A stretch of DNA of 41,376 nucleotides, taken from GWB2-37-7 sp049684915 (GTDB lineage Bacteria > Bacillota > Clostridia > Lutisporales > Lutisporaceae). The position numbers were made by a program, and so were the translations under genes. Of this stretch, positions 33,529 to 41,376 are shown piece after piece. The DNA is taken from the NCBI GenBank assembly GCA_049684915.1, contig JBAVGO010000051.1:1-41376 (forward strand). The letters run 5' to 3'. The notes beneath the pieces were generated by a model. The model did not search any database, was not told the origin of the DNA, and was given only the letters and a program-made list of their open reading frames with translations. Positions within the stretch are counted from its first letter, which is position 1; every line of letters starts with the position of its first letter.

Positions 33529-33573
33529 CGTTTTGCACATTTTACATTGAATTCAAAATGTGCAAAACGTTTT
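33529..33573 (+). terminator. Intrinsic terminator after the carbamoyltransferase gene
   Basis: A perfect 15-bp stem (CGTTTTGCACATTTT and its complement, 33529-33543 / 33555-33569) with an 11-base loop, followed by TTTT. It is strong and separates this gene from the NRPS downstream. Confidence 0.85.
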
Positions 33574-33651
33574 CCTTTATTCATATACTGGCAAATTCTT
33601 TTTGAGGTTATTTTTAAGTAATTATATTAACAAAAGAGGGGAATTGATTAT

Positions 33652-36600
33652 ATGGGACAGTTAGTAAAATTGGATAAGAATAATATTGAAGACATGTTTT
33701 CATTAACTCCTATGCAAGAAGGTATGCTTTTTCATTACTTAAAGCAGCCAGATGAGGATCAATATTTTGAACAATTGTGTTTACAAATATCGGGAGTAAT
33801 AGATGAAGATATTTTTGATAAGGCATGGAATCACGTTGTGAAAACAAACGAAGTACTTAGAACCGTATTTAGGTGGGAAAAGCTTAAAAAACCGATTCAG
33901 ATAGTTTTAAAGGAATGTAATACACAAATTTTTAAACATGACCTTACAAGAAAAGCTAATAAAACCAAAGAAAAATTGTTAAATGAAATTCAAAATAGAG
34001 ATAGAAGTAATAAATTTGATCTGAGGGATGTAGCTTTTAGAGTATCCTTATGTATGCTTGAAAGTAATAAATATCAAATGATTATAAGCAATCATCATAT
34101 ACTGTATGATGGCTGGAGTACAGGAATTATCCTAAAAGAATTTTTTGAAGCTTATAATTATATAAGTAGGAAAGCAGAGCTAAATATATTAAACAAAAAT
34201 AAATTTAAGGATTTTATAATATACATACAAAATGAAGATAAGGAAAAGCAAAAACAATACTGGACAGAATATCTTAAGGACTTCAATACACCCACGCATC
34301 TGTTTTCAAATCTAAATAAAGATAAGCAATTACCAAAAATAATGAAATTTAAATATAATATTTCAGAAGCTAGAACACAGAGCATAAACAGCTTTGCGAA
34401 GGAAAGAAAAATAACCTTAGCCTCAATATTATATAGTGCATGGGGAATATTACTCCAAAGATATATGAGCTGCGAGGACGTTGTTTTTGGTACGACAGTA
34501 TCGGGAAGAAATGTACCTATAAATGGAATAGAAAATATCGCTGGTCTATTTATAAATACCTTGCCTTTAAGGATTAATAATAATAGGGACAAGCTTTCAG
34601 ACCTTCTAAAAAGCATTAACGAAGCAATTGCATCAAGAAAAGAATATGAAAATACTCCACTTGTAGATATAAACAAATATAGTGATATAGCAAGCAATGA
34701 AGAATTGTTTAATTCTATTATTGTAATAGAAAATTACCCCTTAGACAATGCTTTGGCTAACAACGACTATAATTTATCCATTGACTCATACTCTATTGTA
34801 TCTAAAACTAACTTTGACTTAACTGTTGGGATTGATACCTTCGATGGGATAAAAATTGAATTGTTATACAATGAAGCTTTATTTACCCATGATGTAATAG
34901 AAAGAATTTGTGGACATTTTGAGTCAATAATTTTAGAGATGATTAAGAATCCAGAAAAGGCAATAAATGAAATTAATATACTGACAGATTTTGAAAGAAA
35001 ACAATTAATATATGACTTCAATGATACCTATGCAGATTATCCAAAGGGAAAAACTCTGCACCAATTATTTCAAGAACAGGTAGAAAAAACACCTGACGAA
35101 ATAGCGTTAGTTTTTTATGATAGACATTTAACCTATAGAGAATTAAATGAAAAGTCAAACCAACTAGCAAGGAAGCTAAGAGAAAATGGAGTAAAAGAAA
35201 ATACAATAGTAGGTATTATGGCAGAGCGTTCCTTAGAGATGATAATAGGAATAATGGGTATATTGAAAGCGGGAGGAGCATATTTGCCCATAGACCCCAA
35301 ATATCCCCAGGGTAGAATTAAATTTATGATGAGTGACAGCAGAATAAGTTTATTATTAGCCCAATCAAATTTAAAGAATAGCATTGAAGATGATATAAAG
35401 GTTTTGGATTTAGAGGATAAACAGCTATATGTAGGGGATACCTCTAATTTAGAAAGCATAAGTACGTCTAATAGTTTAGCTTATATAATATATACTTCAG
35501 GCTCAACCGGAAGACCTAAGGGAGTTATGGTGGAGCATAGAAGTATATCTAGCTCGATACAATGGAGAAAGAATGAATATAAACTAAACAGTACAGACAA
35601 TGTACTTCAATTGTTTTCATTTTCTTTTGATGGATTTTTAACAAGCTTTTTTACTCCTATCATATCAGGTGCAAGGGTTATTATATTAAATGATGAGGAA
35701 GCTAAGGATCCGATATCTATTAAAAAGCATATTTCCTATAACAATATAACCCATTTTATCTGTGTTCCTTCATTGTACTGGGCTATATTGGAAACATCTG
35801 CCCCACAAGACCTAGAAGCCTTAAAGAAAGTCACATTAGCTGGAGAAAGTGTTAGTAAAAATATCATAAAGGCTAGTAAAGAAAAAAATACTAACATTGA
35901 AATAATAAATGAATACGGTCCTACTGAAGGAAGTGTAGTTTCAACTATTGCAAGGAATTTAGATAATAAATCAGCTATAACCATTGGGAAACCTATATCA
36001 AACAGAACAATTTACATAATAGATTCTAATTTCAACCTACAGCCAATAGGGGTAGCAGGTGAAATGTGCATAGGTGGAGATGGCTTAGCAAGAGGATATC
36101 TAAACAGACAGGAACTGACTGAGAAAAATTTTATAGACAACCCATTTATATCGGGAGAAAGAATTTATAGAACAGGTGATCTTGGAAGATGGCTGTCTAA
36201 TGGTAATATTGAATTTATAGGAAGAATAGATAATCAAGTAAAAATAAGGGGACACAGAATAGAGCTTGGGGAGATAGAAAACAGGCTGCAAGCTTATGAA
36301 GGTATAAAAGAGACAGCAGTGGCTGTAAAGGGAACTAAAAATAGTCATTTATGTGCATATATAGTTTCAGATTGTGATATTGATATGCTTAAGCTAAAAA
36401 GTTATTTATCAGAGGAATTACCAGAGTACATGATACCTTCCCACATTATTAGAATTGAAAAGCTTCCCCTGACTCCAAACGGTAAAATAGATAGGGATAT
36501 ATTACCAGAGCCATCAGGAAGTACGAATATAAAGGTTAAGTACGAAGCCGCCAGAACTAAATTAGAGAAGAATATAGAAAAAATATGGCAAGAGGTATTA

Positions 36601-39600
36601 GAAATAGATGAAGCAATAGGAATAAATGATAGCTTTTTCGATTTAGGAGGACATTCCTTAAATGCTACTAGTCTTGTGGCAAGAATGCATAAAGTATTAA
36701 ATGTAGAGGTTCCTTTACAAGAGATATTTAGGACTCCAACTATAAAGCAAATTGCAAATTATATTAACATGGCTAAAGAAAGCATATATACCGAAATTCA
36801 GCCAGCTGAGGAAAGTACATATTATCCATTATCATCAACACAAAAGAGACTTTATATATTAAATCACCTTAATAAAGAAAGTACAAGCTATAATATGTCC
36901 TCTATACTAATGATAGAAGGTACACTGAATAGAGAAAGCTTCGAAAATGCCTTTATAAAAATAATTGAAAGGCATGAGAGTTTAAGAACAAGCTTTCATA
37001 TTATAGATGAAAAGCCTGTGCAGAAAATACATGAGAAGCTAGAGTTTAAAATAAACTACGAAGAAGTAAAGGACAAAGAAATAGAGGAAATAATACAGGA
37101 TTTCATAAAACCCTTTGATTTAAGTCAAGCACCACTTCTTAGAGTTAGTATTATAAAGCTTACGGAGAATAAACATTTATTAATGACAGATATGCATCAC
37201 ATAATATCTGATGGAGTTTCGACGAGTATTCTAATATCGGATTTTTTAAGACTATATAACAATGAACAATTACCTGCTTTAAGAATACAATATAAAGATT
37301 ATGCAGTATGGCAGCAGGAAAATCTAAAAACAGAAGAATTTAAAAGACAAGAAGAATACTGGCTAGATAAGTTTAAGGGAGAATTACCTGCTTTAAACCT
37401 GCCAACGGATTATCCTAGACCAACTGTTCAGAGCTTTGAAGGGGATGACTTAGACTTTAAGATAAGTAAGAACTTGACTAAAAAACTAAGAGCTATGACA
37501 AAGAAAACAGGAAGTACTATGTATATGCTTCTATTAGGTGCATATAATATTTTGTTGTCAAAATATACATCACAGGAAGATATAATAGTTGGAAGTCCAA
37601 TAGCTGCACGACACAATGTAGACTTAGATAATGTTATTGGAATGTTTGCAAACACTCTAGTATTGAGAAACTATCCCGAAAATAATAAAACTGTGGAGAG
37701 TTTTCTTCAAGAGCTTAAGATAAGCTGTTTACAGGTTTATGAAAATCAAGATTATCAGTTTGAAGATTTAGTAGAGAAGATTGATATAAAGAGGGATACA
37801 AGTAGAAATCCAATATTTGATGTGATGTTTTCAATGCCTAATGTTGACCTAAAAGCTTTAAAAATTCAAGGACTCGAAATTAAGCCCTATGAATTTAAAG
37901 ATAAAACCTCCAAGTTTGATTTATTGCTTACAATATTAGAAAAAGAAGAAGAGCTTGATGTAAATTTACAATATTGTACAAAGCTTTTTAAAAGAGAAAC
38001 CATAGAAAGGCTTGGAAAGCACTATATAAATATATTAAAAGTAATGACAGAACTTCCAGAAATAAAAATAGGTGAAATAGATATTCTAGGAAAGCAAGAG
38101 AAGAGCAAGCTTTTAGAGGGTTTCAATAATACAAAAGCTCCATATCCACAAGAATATACTATACAACAATTATTTGAAGAGCAAGTAGAAAGAACACCTA
38201 ATAAAATTGCAGTAGTCTATGAAGACCAGCAATTAACATATAAGGAACTAAACGAAAAATCTAATCAACTGGCAAGAAGACTAAGGGCTAAAGGCGTAGA
38301 TAGGGACGTTATAGTAGGAATGATGCTTGGCAAGTCATTAGAAATGATAATAGGATTTATGGGAATTTTAAAGGCAGGTGGAGCCTATGTAGCAATTGAC
38401 CCAGAATATCCAAAGGATAGGGTAGAGTATATGCTAGAGGATAGCAAAGTAAATATCCTCTTGACTCAATCAGATTTTATTTCTCAGCTGGGATTTAAAG
38501 GGAATATTATAAATTTAGATGACAGTGCTTTGTATAAAGAAGATAATAGTAATTTAGAAATAGTAAATAAATCTAAGGACTTACTATACCTAATATATAC
38601 TTCTGGTTCAACAGGAAAACCAAAAGGACTTATGATAGAGCATAGAAACTTAGTCAACTTAATAAGCTTTGAATTTGCTAAAACAAATATAGATTTTAAT
38701 AGTAGAGTTCTTCAATTTACAACAATAAGCTTTGATGTATGCTATCAAGAAATATTCTCTACCCTTTTAAAGGGCGGAGAGCTACATATTATAGACAATG
38801 ATATGAAAAGAAATATAGAAGATTTATTGAAATTTATTGAAAATAACTATATAGAAACGGTTTTTTTACCAACTTCATATTTTAAATTCCTGACGAGAGA
38901 TAAAAGATATATAGATATGCTTCCAAATAATATAAAGCATATAGTAGTAGCAGGAGAACAGCTAATAATTACAGATGAGTTAAAGAAAAAGCTAAAGGAA
39001 AATAAAATATATCTGCATAATCACTATGGACCATCAGAGACCCATGTAGTATCAACCCTTGCAATAGACCCGAAGAAGGAAATTGAAACAATACCATCTA
39101 TAGGAAAACCAATATCCAATACCAAGTATTATATACTAAGTAGGAATGGAAAGCTGCAGCCAATTGGAGTACCTGGCGAGCTTTGTGTAGCAGGAGAGTG
39201 CGTAGGAAGAGGCTACATAAATATGAAAGACGCTACAAAGGAGAAATTTATAGATAACCCCTTTAATAAAGGCGAAAGAATGTATAAAACAGGGGATCTT
39301 GTAAGATGGCTGCCAGATGGGAATGTAGAGTTTTTAGGACGAATAGACAATCAAGTAAAAATAAGGGGATATAGAATAGAGCTTGGAGAAATAGAAGGTA
39401 AATTACAAAATCATGAGCAAATAAAGGAAGCAGTAGTGGTGGTAGGGGAAGCTGAGAACGGAGAAAAGTATCTATGCAGTTATATCGTACCTAATAGGGA
39501 AATGACAGTAGGAGAGTTAAGAAGCTATTTATTGAGGGAGCTGCCAGAATATATGATCCCCTCATACTTTGTAATGCTGGAAAACCTTCCACTAACACCA

Positions 39601-41376
39601 AATGGCAAGATAGACAAACGGGCATTACCAAAGCCTGAGGGCAGTATAAACACAGGCATAGAATATGAAGCTCCGAGAAATGAAACAGAAGAAATACTAG
39701 TAGGAATATGGGAAGAAGTACTTGGAATAGATAAAGTAGGAATAAATGATGACTTTTTTGAGTTAGGAGGACATTCCCTAAAGGCAACAATCCTTACAGC
39801 AAAAATCCATAAGGAATTAAAGGTAGAAGTACCATTACAAGAGATATTTAAAACTCCAAATATAAAAGGGATATCAGACTACATAAAAAAAGCTAAAAAT
39901 AGTATATATAACTCAATAAAACCAGCACAAGAAAAAGAATGCTATCCATTATCCTCGGCTCAAAAGAGAATGTATATACTAAATAGACTTAATGAAGAAA
40001 GCACAAATTACAACATGACATCTATATTAGATATAGAAGGAAGCCTGAATATAGAAGAGCTAGAAAATAGCTTTATAAAGCTCATAAAGAGGCACGAAGC
40101 TTTAAGGACAAGCTTTACGCTAAAGGAAGAAAGTCCAATGCAGAAGATACATGAGGAAGTGGACTTTAAAATAGAATACAAAGAAATAAAAGAAGAAGTA
40201 TTAGAAAAAGAAATAAATGACTTTATAAAGCCCTTTGACCTAAGTAAAGCACCACTGTTTAGAGTAAAGCTTGTAAAGCTGCCAAATAAGAAGCACATAC
40301 TGATGACAGATATGCATCACATAATATCTGACGGAGTATCTGTAGGAATACTGATAAAAGAAGTAAAAGAGCTGTATAGAGGAGAAGAACTGGGAGAGCT
40401 AAGGATAAAATATAAGGACTATGCTATATGGCAGAGAGAAGTATCAGTATCAGAAGAAATGAAAAAACAAGAGGAATACTGGATAACAAAATTAGGAGGA
40501 GAAATACCTCAGTTAAATCTGGCAACAGACTATAAAAGGCAGGCAGTACAAAGCTTTGAAGGTGGAAGTATAAGCTTTAGGGCAGACAAAGAGCTTACAG
40601 AAAAGCTAAAAAGAACAGCAAGAAAAAGCAAAGCAACCCTGTATATGGTGCTATTGTCGGCATATAACACACTTCTTTACAGATATACAGGACAAGAAGA
40701 TATAATAATAGGTACACCTACAGCAGGCAGACCCCATGCAGACCTGCAAAATATCATGGGAATGTTTGTAAACACACTGGCAATGAGAAACAATCCAAGT
40801 GGAGAAAAAACCTTTAAGGAGCTGTTAGAGGAAGTAAAGGAAAATGCCTTAATGGCATATGAAAATCAAGGCTATCAATTTGAAGAACTGGTAGAAAAGC
40901 TGGATATAAAAAGAGATATCAACAGAAATCCTTTGTTTGACACAATGTTTACATTACAGAACATTGATATAGAAGAAATAGAAATAGAAGGGCTTAGGAT
41001 ATCACCCTACAAGCTTAAAAACGAAGCATCAAAATTTGATATATCAATGATGACAGAAGAAGGAGAAGAAGAAATTTATTTTACCCTACAATACTGTAGA
41101 AAACTATTTAAAGAAGAGACAGTAAAAAGCTTTGGAAGCCATTACATAAATATATTAAAAGAAATAACAGAAGAACCAGAGAAAAAGCTGAAAGAAATAA
41201 ATATACTTTCAAAGGAAGAAGAAAAGCAAATACTAATAGATTTCAATGATACGCAAGCAAAATACCCAAGGGATAAGACTATACATGAGTTTTTTGAAGA
41301 GCAGGCAGAAAGGACACCAGAAAAGGTCGCAGTAGTATTTGAGGACAAGGAGCTAAGCTACAAAGAGTTAAACCAA
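33652..41376 (+). CDS. Nonribosomal peptide synthetase C-A-PCP-C-A-PCP-C-A(partial); 3' end outside window
   Basis: The frame is open for 2575 codons to the window end, starting at ATG 33652 behind GAGGGG. Order: condensation domain 1 (SLTPMQEGMLFH at about 17-28, HHILYDG at 148-154); adenylation domain 1 (YTSGSTGRPKG from 614); carrier 1 (GGHS, Ser1002); condensation 2 (HHIISDG from 1182); adenylation 2 (YTSGSTGKPKG from 1649); carrier 2 (Ser2042); condensation 3 (HHIISDG from 2222); start of adenylation 3 (from about 2525). The specificity positions give D-G-T-I-T-A-E-V-V-K for A1, nearly the Tyr code DGTITAEVAK, and D-V-Q-F-V-A-H-V-V-K for A2, close to the Pro code DVQLIAHVVK. No epimerase or methyltransferase domain is seen in these modules. 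An N-terminal condensation domain implies either acylation (lipopeptide) or an upstream partner protein. Substrates are inferred. Confidence 0.95.
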   Translation, partial: MGQLVKLDKNNIEDMFSLTPMQEGMLFHYLKQPDEDQYFEQLCLQISGVIDEDIFDKAWNHVVKTNEVLRTVFRWEKLKKPIQIVLKECNTQIFKHDLTRKANKTKEKLLNEIQNRDRSNKFDLRDVAFRVSLCMLESNKYQMIISNHHILYDGWSTGIILKEFFEAYNYISRKAELNILNKNKFKDFIIYIQNEDKEKQKQYWTEYLKDFNTPTHLFSNLNKDKQLPKIMKFKYNISEARTQSINSFAKERKITLASILYSAWGILLQRYMSCEDVVFGTTVSGRNVPINGIENIAGLFINTLPLRINNNRDKLSDLLKSINEAIASRKEYENTPLVDINKYSDIASNEELFNSIIVIENYPLDNALANNDYNLSIDSYSIVSKTNFDLTVGIDTFDGIKIELLYNEALFTHDVIERICGHFESIILEMIKNPEKAINEINILTDFERKQLIYDFNDTYADYPKGKTLHQLFQEQVEKTPDEIALVFYDRHLTYRELNEKSNQLARKLRENGVKENTIVGIMAERSLEMIIGIMGILKAGGAYLPIDPKYPQGRIKFMMSDSRISLLLAQSNLKNSIEDDIKVLDLEDKQLYVGDTSNLESISTSNSLAYIIYTSGSTGRPKGVMVEHRSISSSIQWRKNEYKLNSTDNVLQLFSFSFDGFLTSFFTPIISGARVIILNDEEAKDPISIKKHISYNNITHFICVPSLYWAILETSAPQDLEALKKVTLAGESVSKNIIKASKEKNTNIEIINEYGPTEGSVVSTIARNLDNKSAITIGKPISNRTIYIIDSNFNLQPIGVAGEMCIGGDGLARGYLNRQELTEKNFIDNPFISGERIYRTGDLGRWLSNGNIEFIGRIDNQVKIRGHRIELGEIENRLQAYEGIKETAVAVKGTKNSHLCAYIVSDCDIDMLKLKSYLSEELPEYMIPSHIIRIEKLPLTPNGKIDRDILPEPSGSTNIKVKYEAARTKLEKNIEKIWQEVLEIDEAIGINDSFFDLGGHSLNATSLVARMHKVLNVEVPLQEIFRTPTIKQIANYINMAKESIYTEIQPAEESTYYPLSSTQKRLYILNHLNKESTSYNMSSILMIEGTLNRESFENAFIKIIERHESLRTSFHIIDEKPVQKIHEKLEFKINYEEVKDKEIEEIIQDFIKPFDLSQAPLLRVSIIKLTENKHLLMTDMHHIISDGVSTSILISDFLRLYNNEQLPALRIQYKDYAVWQQENLKTEEFKRQEEYWLDKFKGELPALNLPTDYPRPTVQSFEGDDLDFKISKNLTKKLRAMTKKTGSTMYMLLLGAYNILLSKYTSQEDIIVGSPIAARHNVDLDNVIGMFANTLVLRNYPENNKTVESFLQELKISCLQVYENQDYQFEDLVEKIDIKRDTSRNPIFDVMFSMPNVDLKALKIQGLEIKPYEFKDKTSKFDLLLTILEKEEELDVNLQYCTKLFKRETIERLGKHYINILKVMTELPEIKIGEIDILGKQEKSKLLEGFNNTKAPYPQEYTIQQLFEEQVERTPNKIAVVYEDQQLTYKELNEKSNQLARRLRAKGVDRDVIVGMMLGKSLEMIIGFMGILKAGGAYVAIDPEYPKDRVEYMLEDSKVNILLTQSDFISQLGFKGNIINLDDSALYKEDNSNLEIVNKSKDLLYLIYTSGSTGKPKGLMIEHRNLVNLISFEFAKTNIDFNSRVLQFTTISFDVCYQEIFSTLLKGGELHIIDNDMKRNIEDLLKFIENNYIETVFLPTSYFKFLTRDKRYIDMLPNNIKHIVVAGEQLIITDELKKKLKENKIYLHNHYGPSETHVVSTLAIDPKKEIETIPSIGKPISNTKYYILSRNGKLQPIGVPGELCVAGECVGRGYINMKDATKEKFIDNPFNKGERMYKTGDLVRWLPDGNVEFLGRIDNQVKIRGYRIELGEIEGKLQNHEQIKEAVVVVGEAENGEKYLCSYIVPNREMTVGELRSYLLRELPEYMIPSYFVMLENLPLTPNGKIDKRALPKPEGSINTGIEYEAPRNETEEILVGIWEEVLGIDKVGINDDFFELGGHSLKATILTAKIHKELKVEVPLQEIFKTPNIKGISDYIKKAKNSIYNSIKPAQEKECYPLSSAQKRMYILNRLNEESTNYNMTSILDIEGSLNIEELENSFIKLIKRHEALRTSFTLKEESPMQKIHEEVDFKIEYKEIKEEVLEKEINDFIKPFDLSKAPLFRVKLVKLPNKKHILMTDMHHIISDGVSVGILIKEVKELYRGEELGELRIKYKDYAIWQREVSVSEEMKKQEEYWITKLGGEIPQLNLATDYKRQAVQSFEGGSISFRADKELTEKLKRTARKSKATLYMVLLSAYNTLLYRYTGQEDIIIGTPTAGRPHADLQNIMGMFVNTLAMRNNPSGEKTFKELLEEVKENALMAYENQGYQFEELVEKLDIKRDINRNPLFDTMFTLQNIDIEEIEIEGLRISPYKLKNEASKFDISMMTEEGEEEIYFTLQYCRKLFKEETVKSFGSHYINILKEITEEPEKKLKEINILSKEEEKQILIDFNDTQAKYPRDKTIHEFFEEQAERTPEKVAVVFEDKELSYKELNQ

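Noticed and set aside
34158..34697. Several open frames of 60-180 codons on the minus strand opposite the NRPS genes
   Set aside because: They lie antisense to a well-supported NRPS reading frame, lack ribosome binding sites and give Ser/Phe/Leu-rich proteins typical of reverse-complement shadows.
1..41376. tRNA or rRNA genes
   Set aside because: No CCA-ended cloverleaf or rRNA signature was recognised while reading the intergenic regions; a covariance search would be needed to exclude them fully.

Overview
The window looks like chromosomal DNA of a low-GC, spore-former-like Firmicute of the class Clostridia. The evidence is the strongly AT-rich coding sequence, AGGAGG-type ribosome binding sites, a T-box leader on argS, a glmS ribozyme, and a Clostridia-like set of accessory genes. 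The species cannot be fixed from sequence reading alone.

Layout. (1) 1-3843: the 3' end of a nonribosomal peptide synthetase (NRPS) gene, with a Glu-type adenylation domain, a carrier domain and a thioesterase whose nucleophile is Cys, fused in frame to a 12-helix MFS exporter. (2) 3844-10212: a housekeeping block of T-box/argS, a DUF2007 zinc-ribbon protein, glmM, and the glmS ribozyme with glmS. (3) 10213-12397: an IS110-family insertion with a long structured 5' non-coding segment (probable bridge RNA), plus REP-like debris. (4) 12398-30550: a dense anti-phage/anti-plasmid island, all on the + strand, carrying a SIR2-domain protein, a DUF3800 protein, a short Shedu (SduA)-like nuclease, a complete Wadjet operon in the order jetD-jetA-jetB-jetC, a DUF6438 protein, an McrB with two EVE-like modules, McrC, a gene remnant and a HEPN protein. 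(5) 28982-32416: repeat-rich DNA with a 240-bp tandem duplication, a decayed RAYT element with 26-bp terminal inverted repeats, and a 166-bp miniature derivative of it, with an exported hypothetical protein between the two. (6) 32554-33489: an ornithine-carbamoyltransferase-like gene with an unusual SMG loop. (7) 33652 to the window end: a second large NRPS gene, C-A(Tyr-type)-PCP-C-A(Pro-type)-PCP-C-A, running off the window.

How it fits together. The glmM/glmS pair makes GlcN-1-P and GlcN6P for the cell wall. Both argS and glmS are controlled by RNA leaders. The island appears to have been assembled by successive insertions: different sub-blocks are bounded by different short direct repeats (14025/16356 around DUF3800-Shedu; 16469/28984 around Wadjet-DUF6438-McrBC), and REP-like GTGCCTGGCAC motifs lie only at its two edges. 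Wadjet (plasmid/circular DNA cleavage), McrBC-EVE (modified DNA), Shedu (nuclease), SIR2 (NAD depletion) and HEPN (RNase) would give layered protection.

The observations most worth a second look are the Cys-thioesterase-MFS fusion, the homologous switch-like hairpins bracketing the DUF3800 gene, the six-codon ORF ending at the glmS ribozyme cleavage site, the RAYT/MITE pair, and the altered carbamoyltransferase next to an NRPS.
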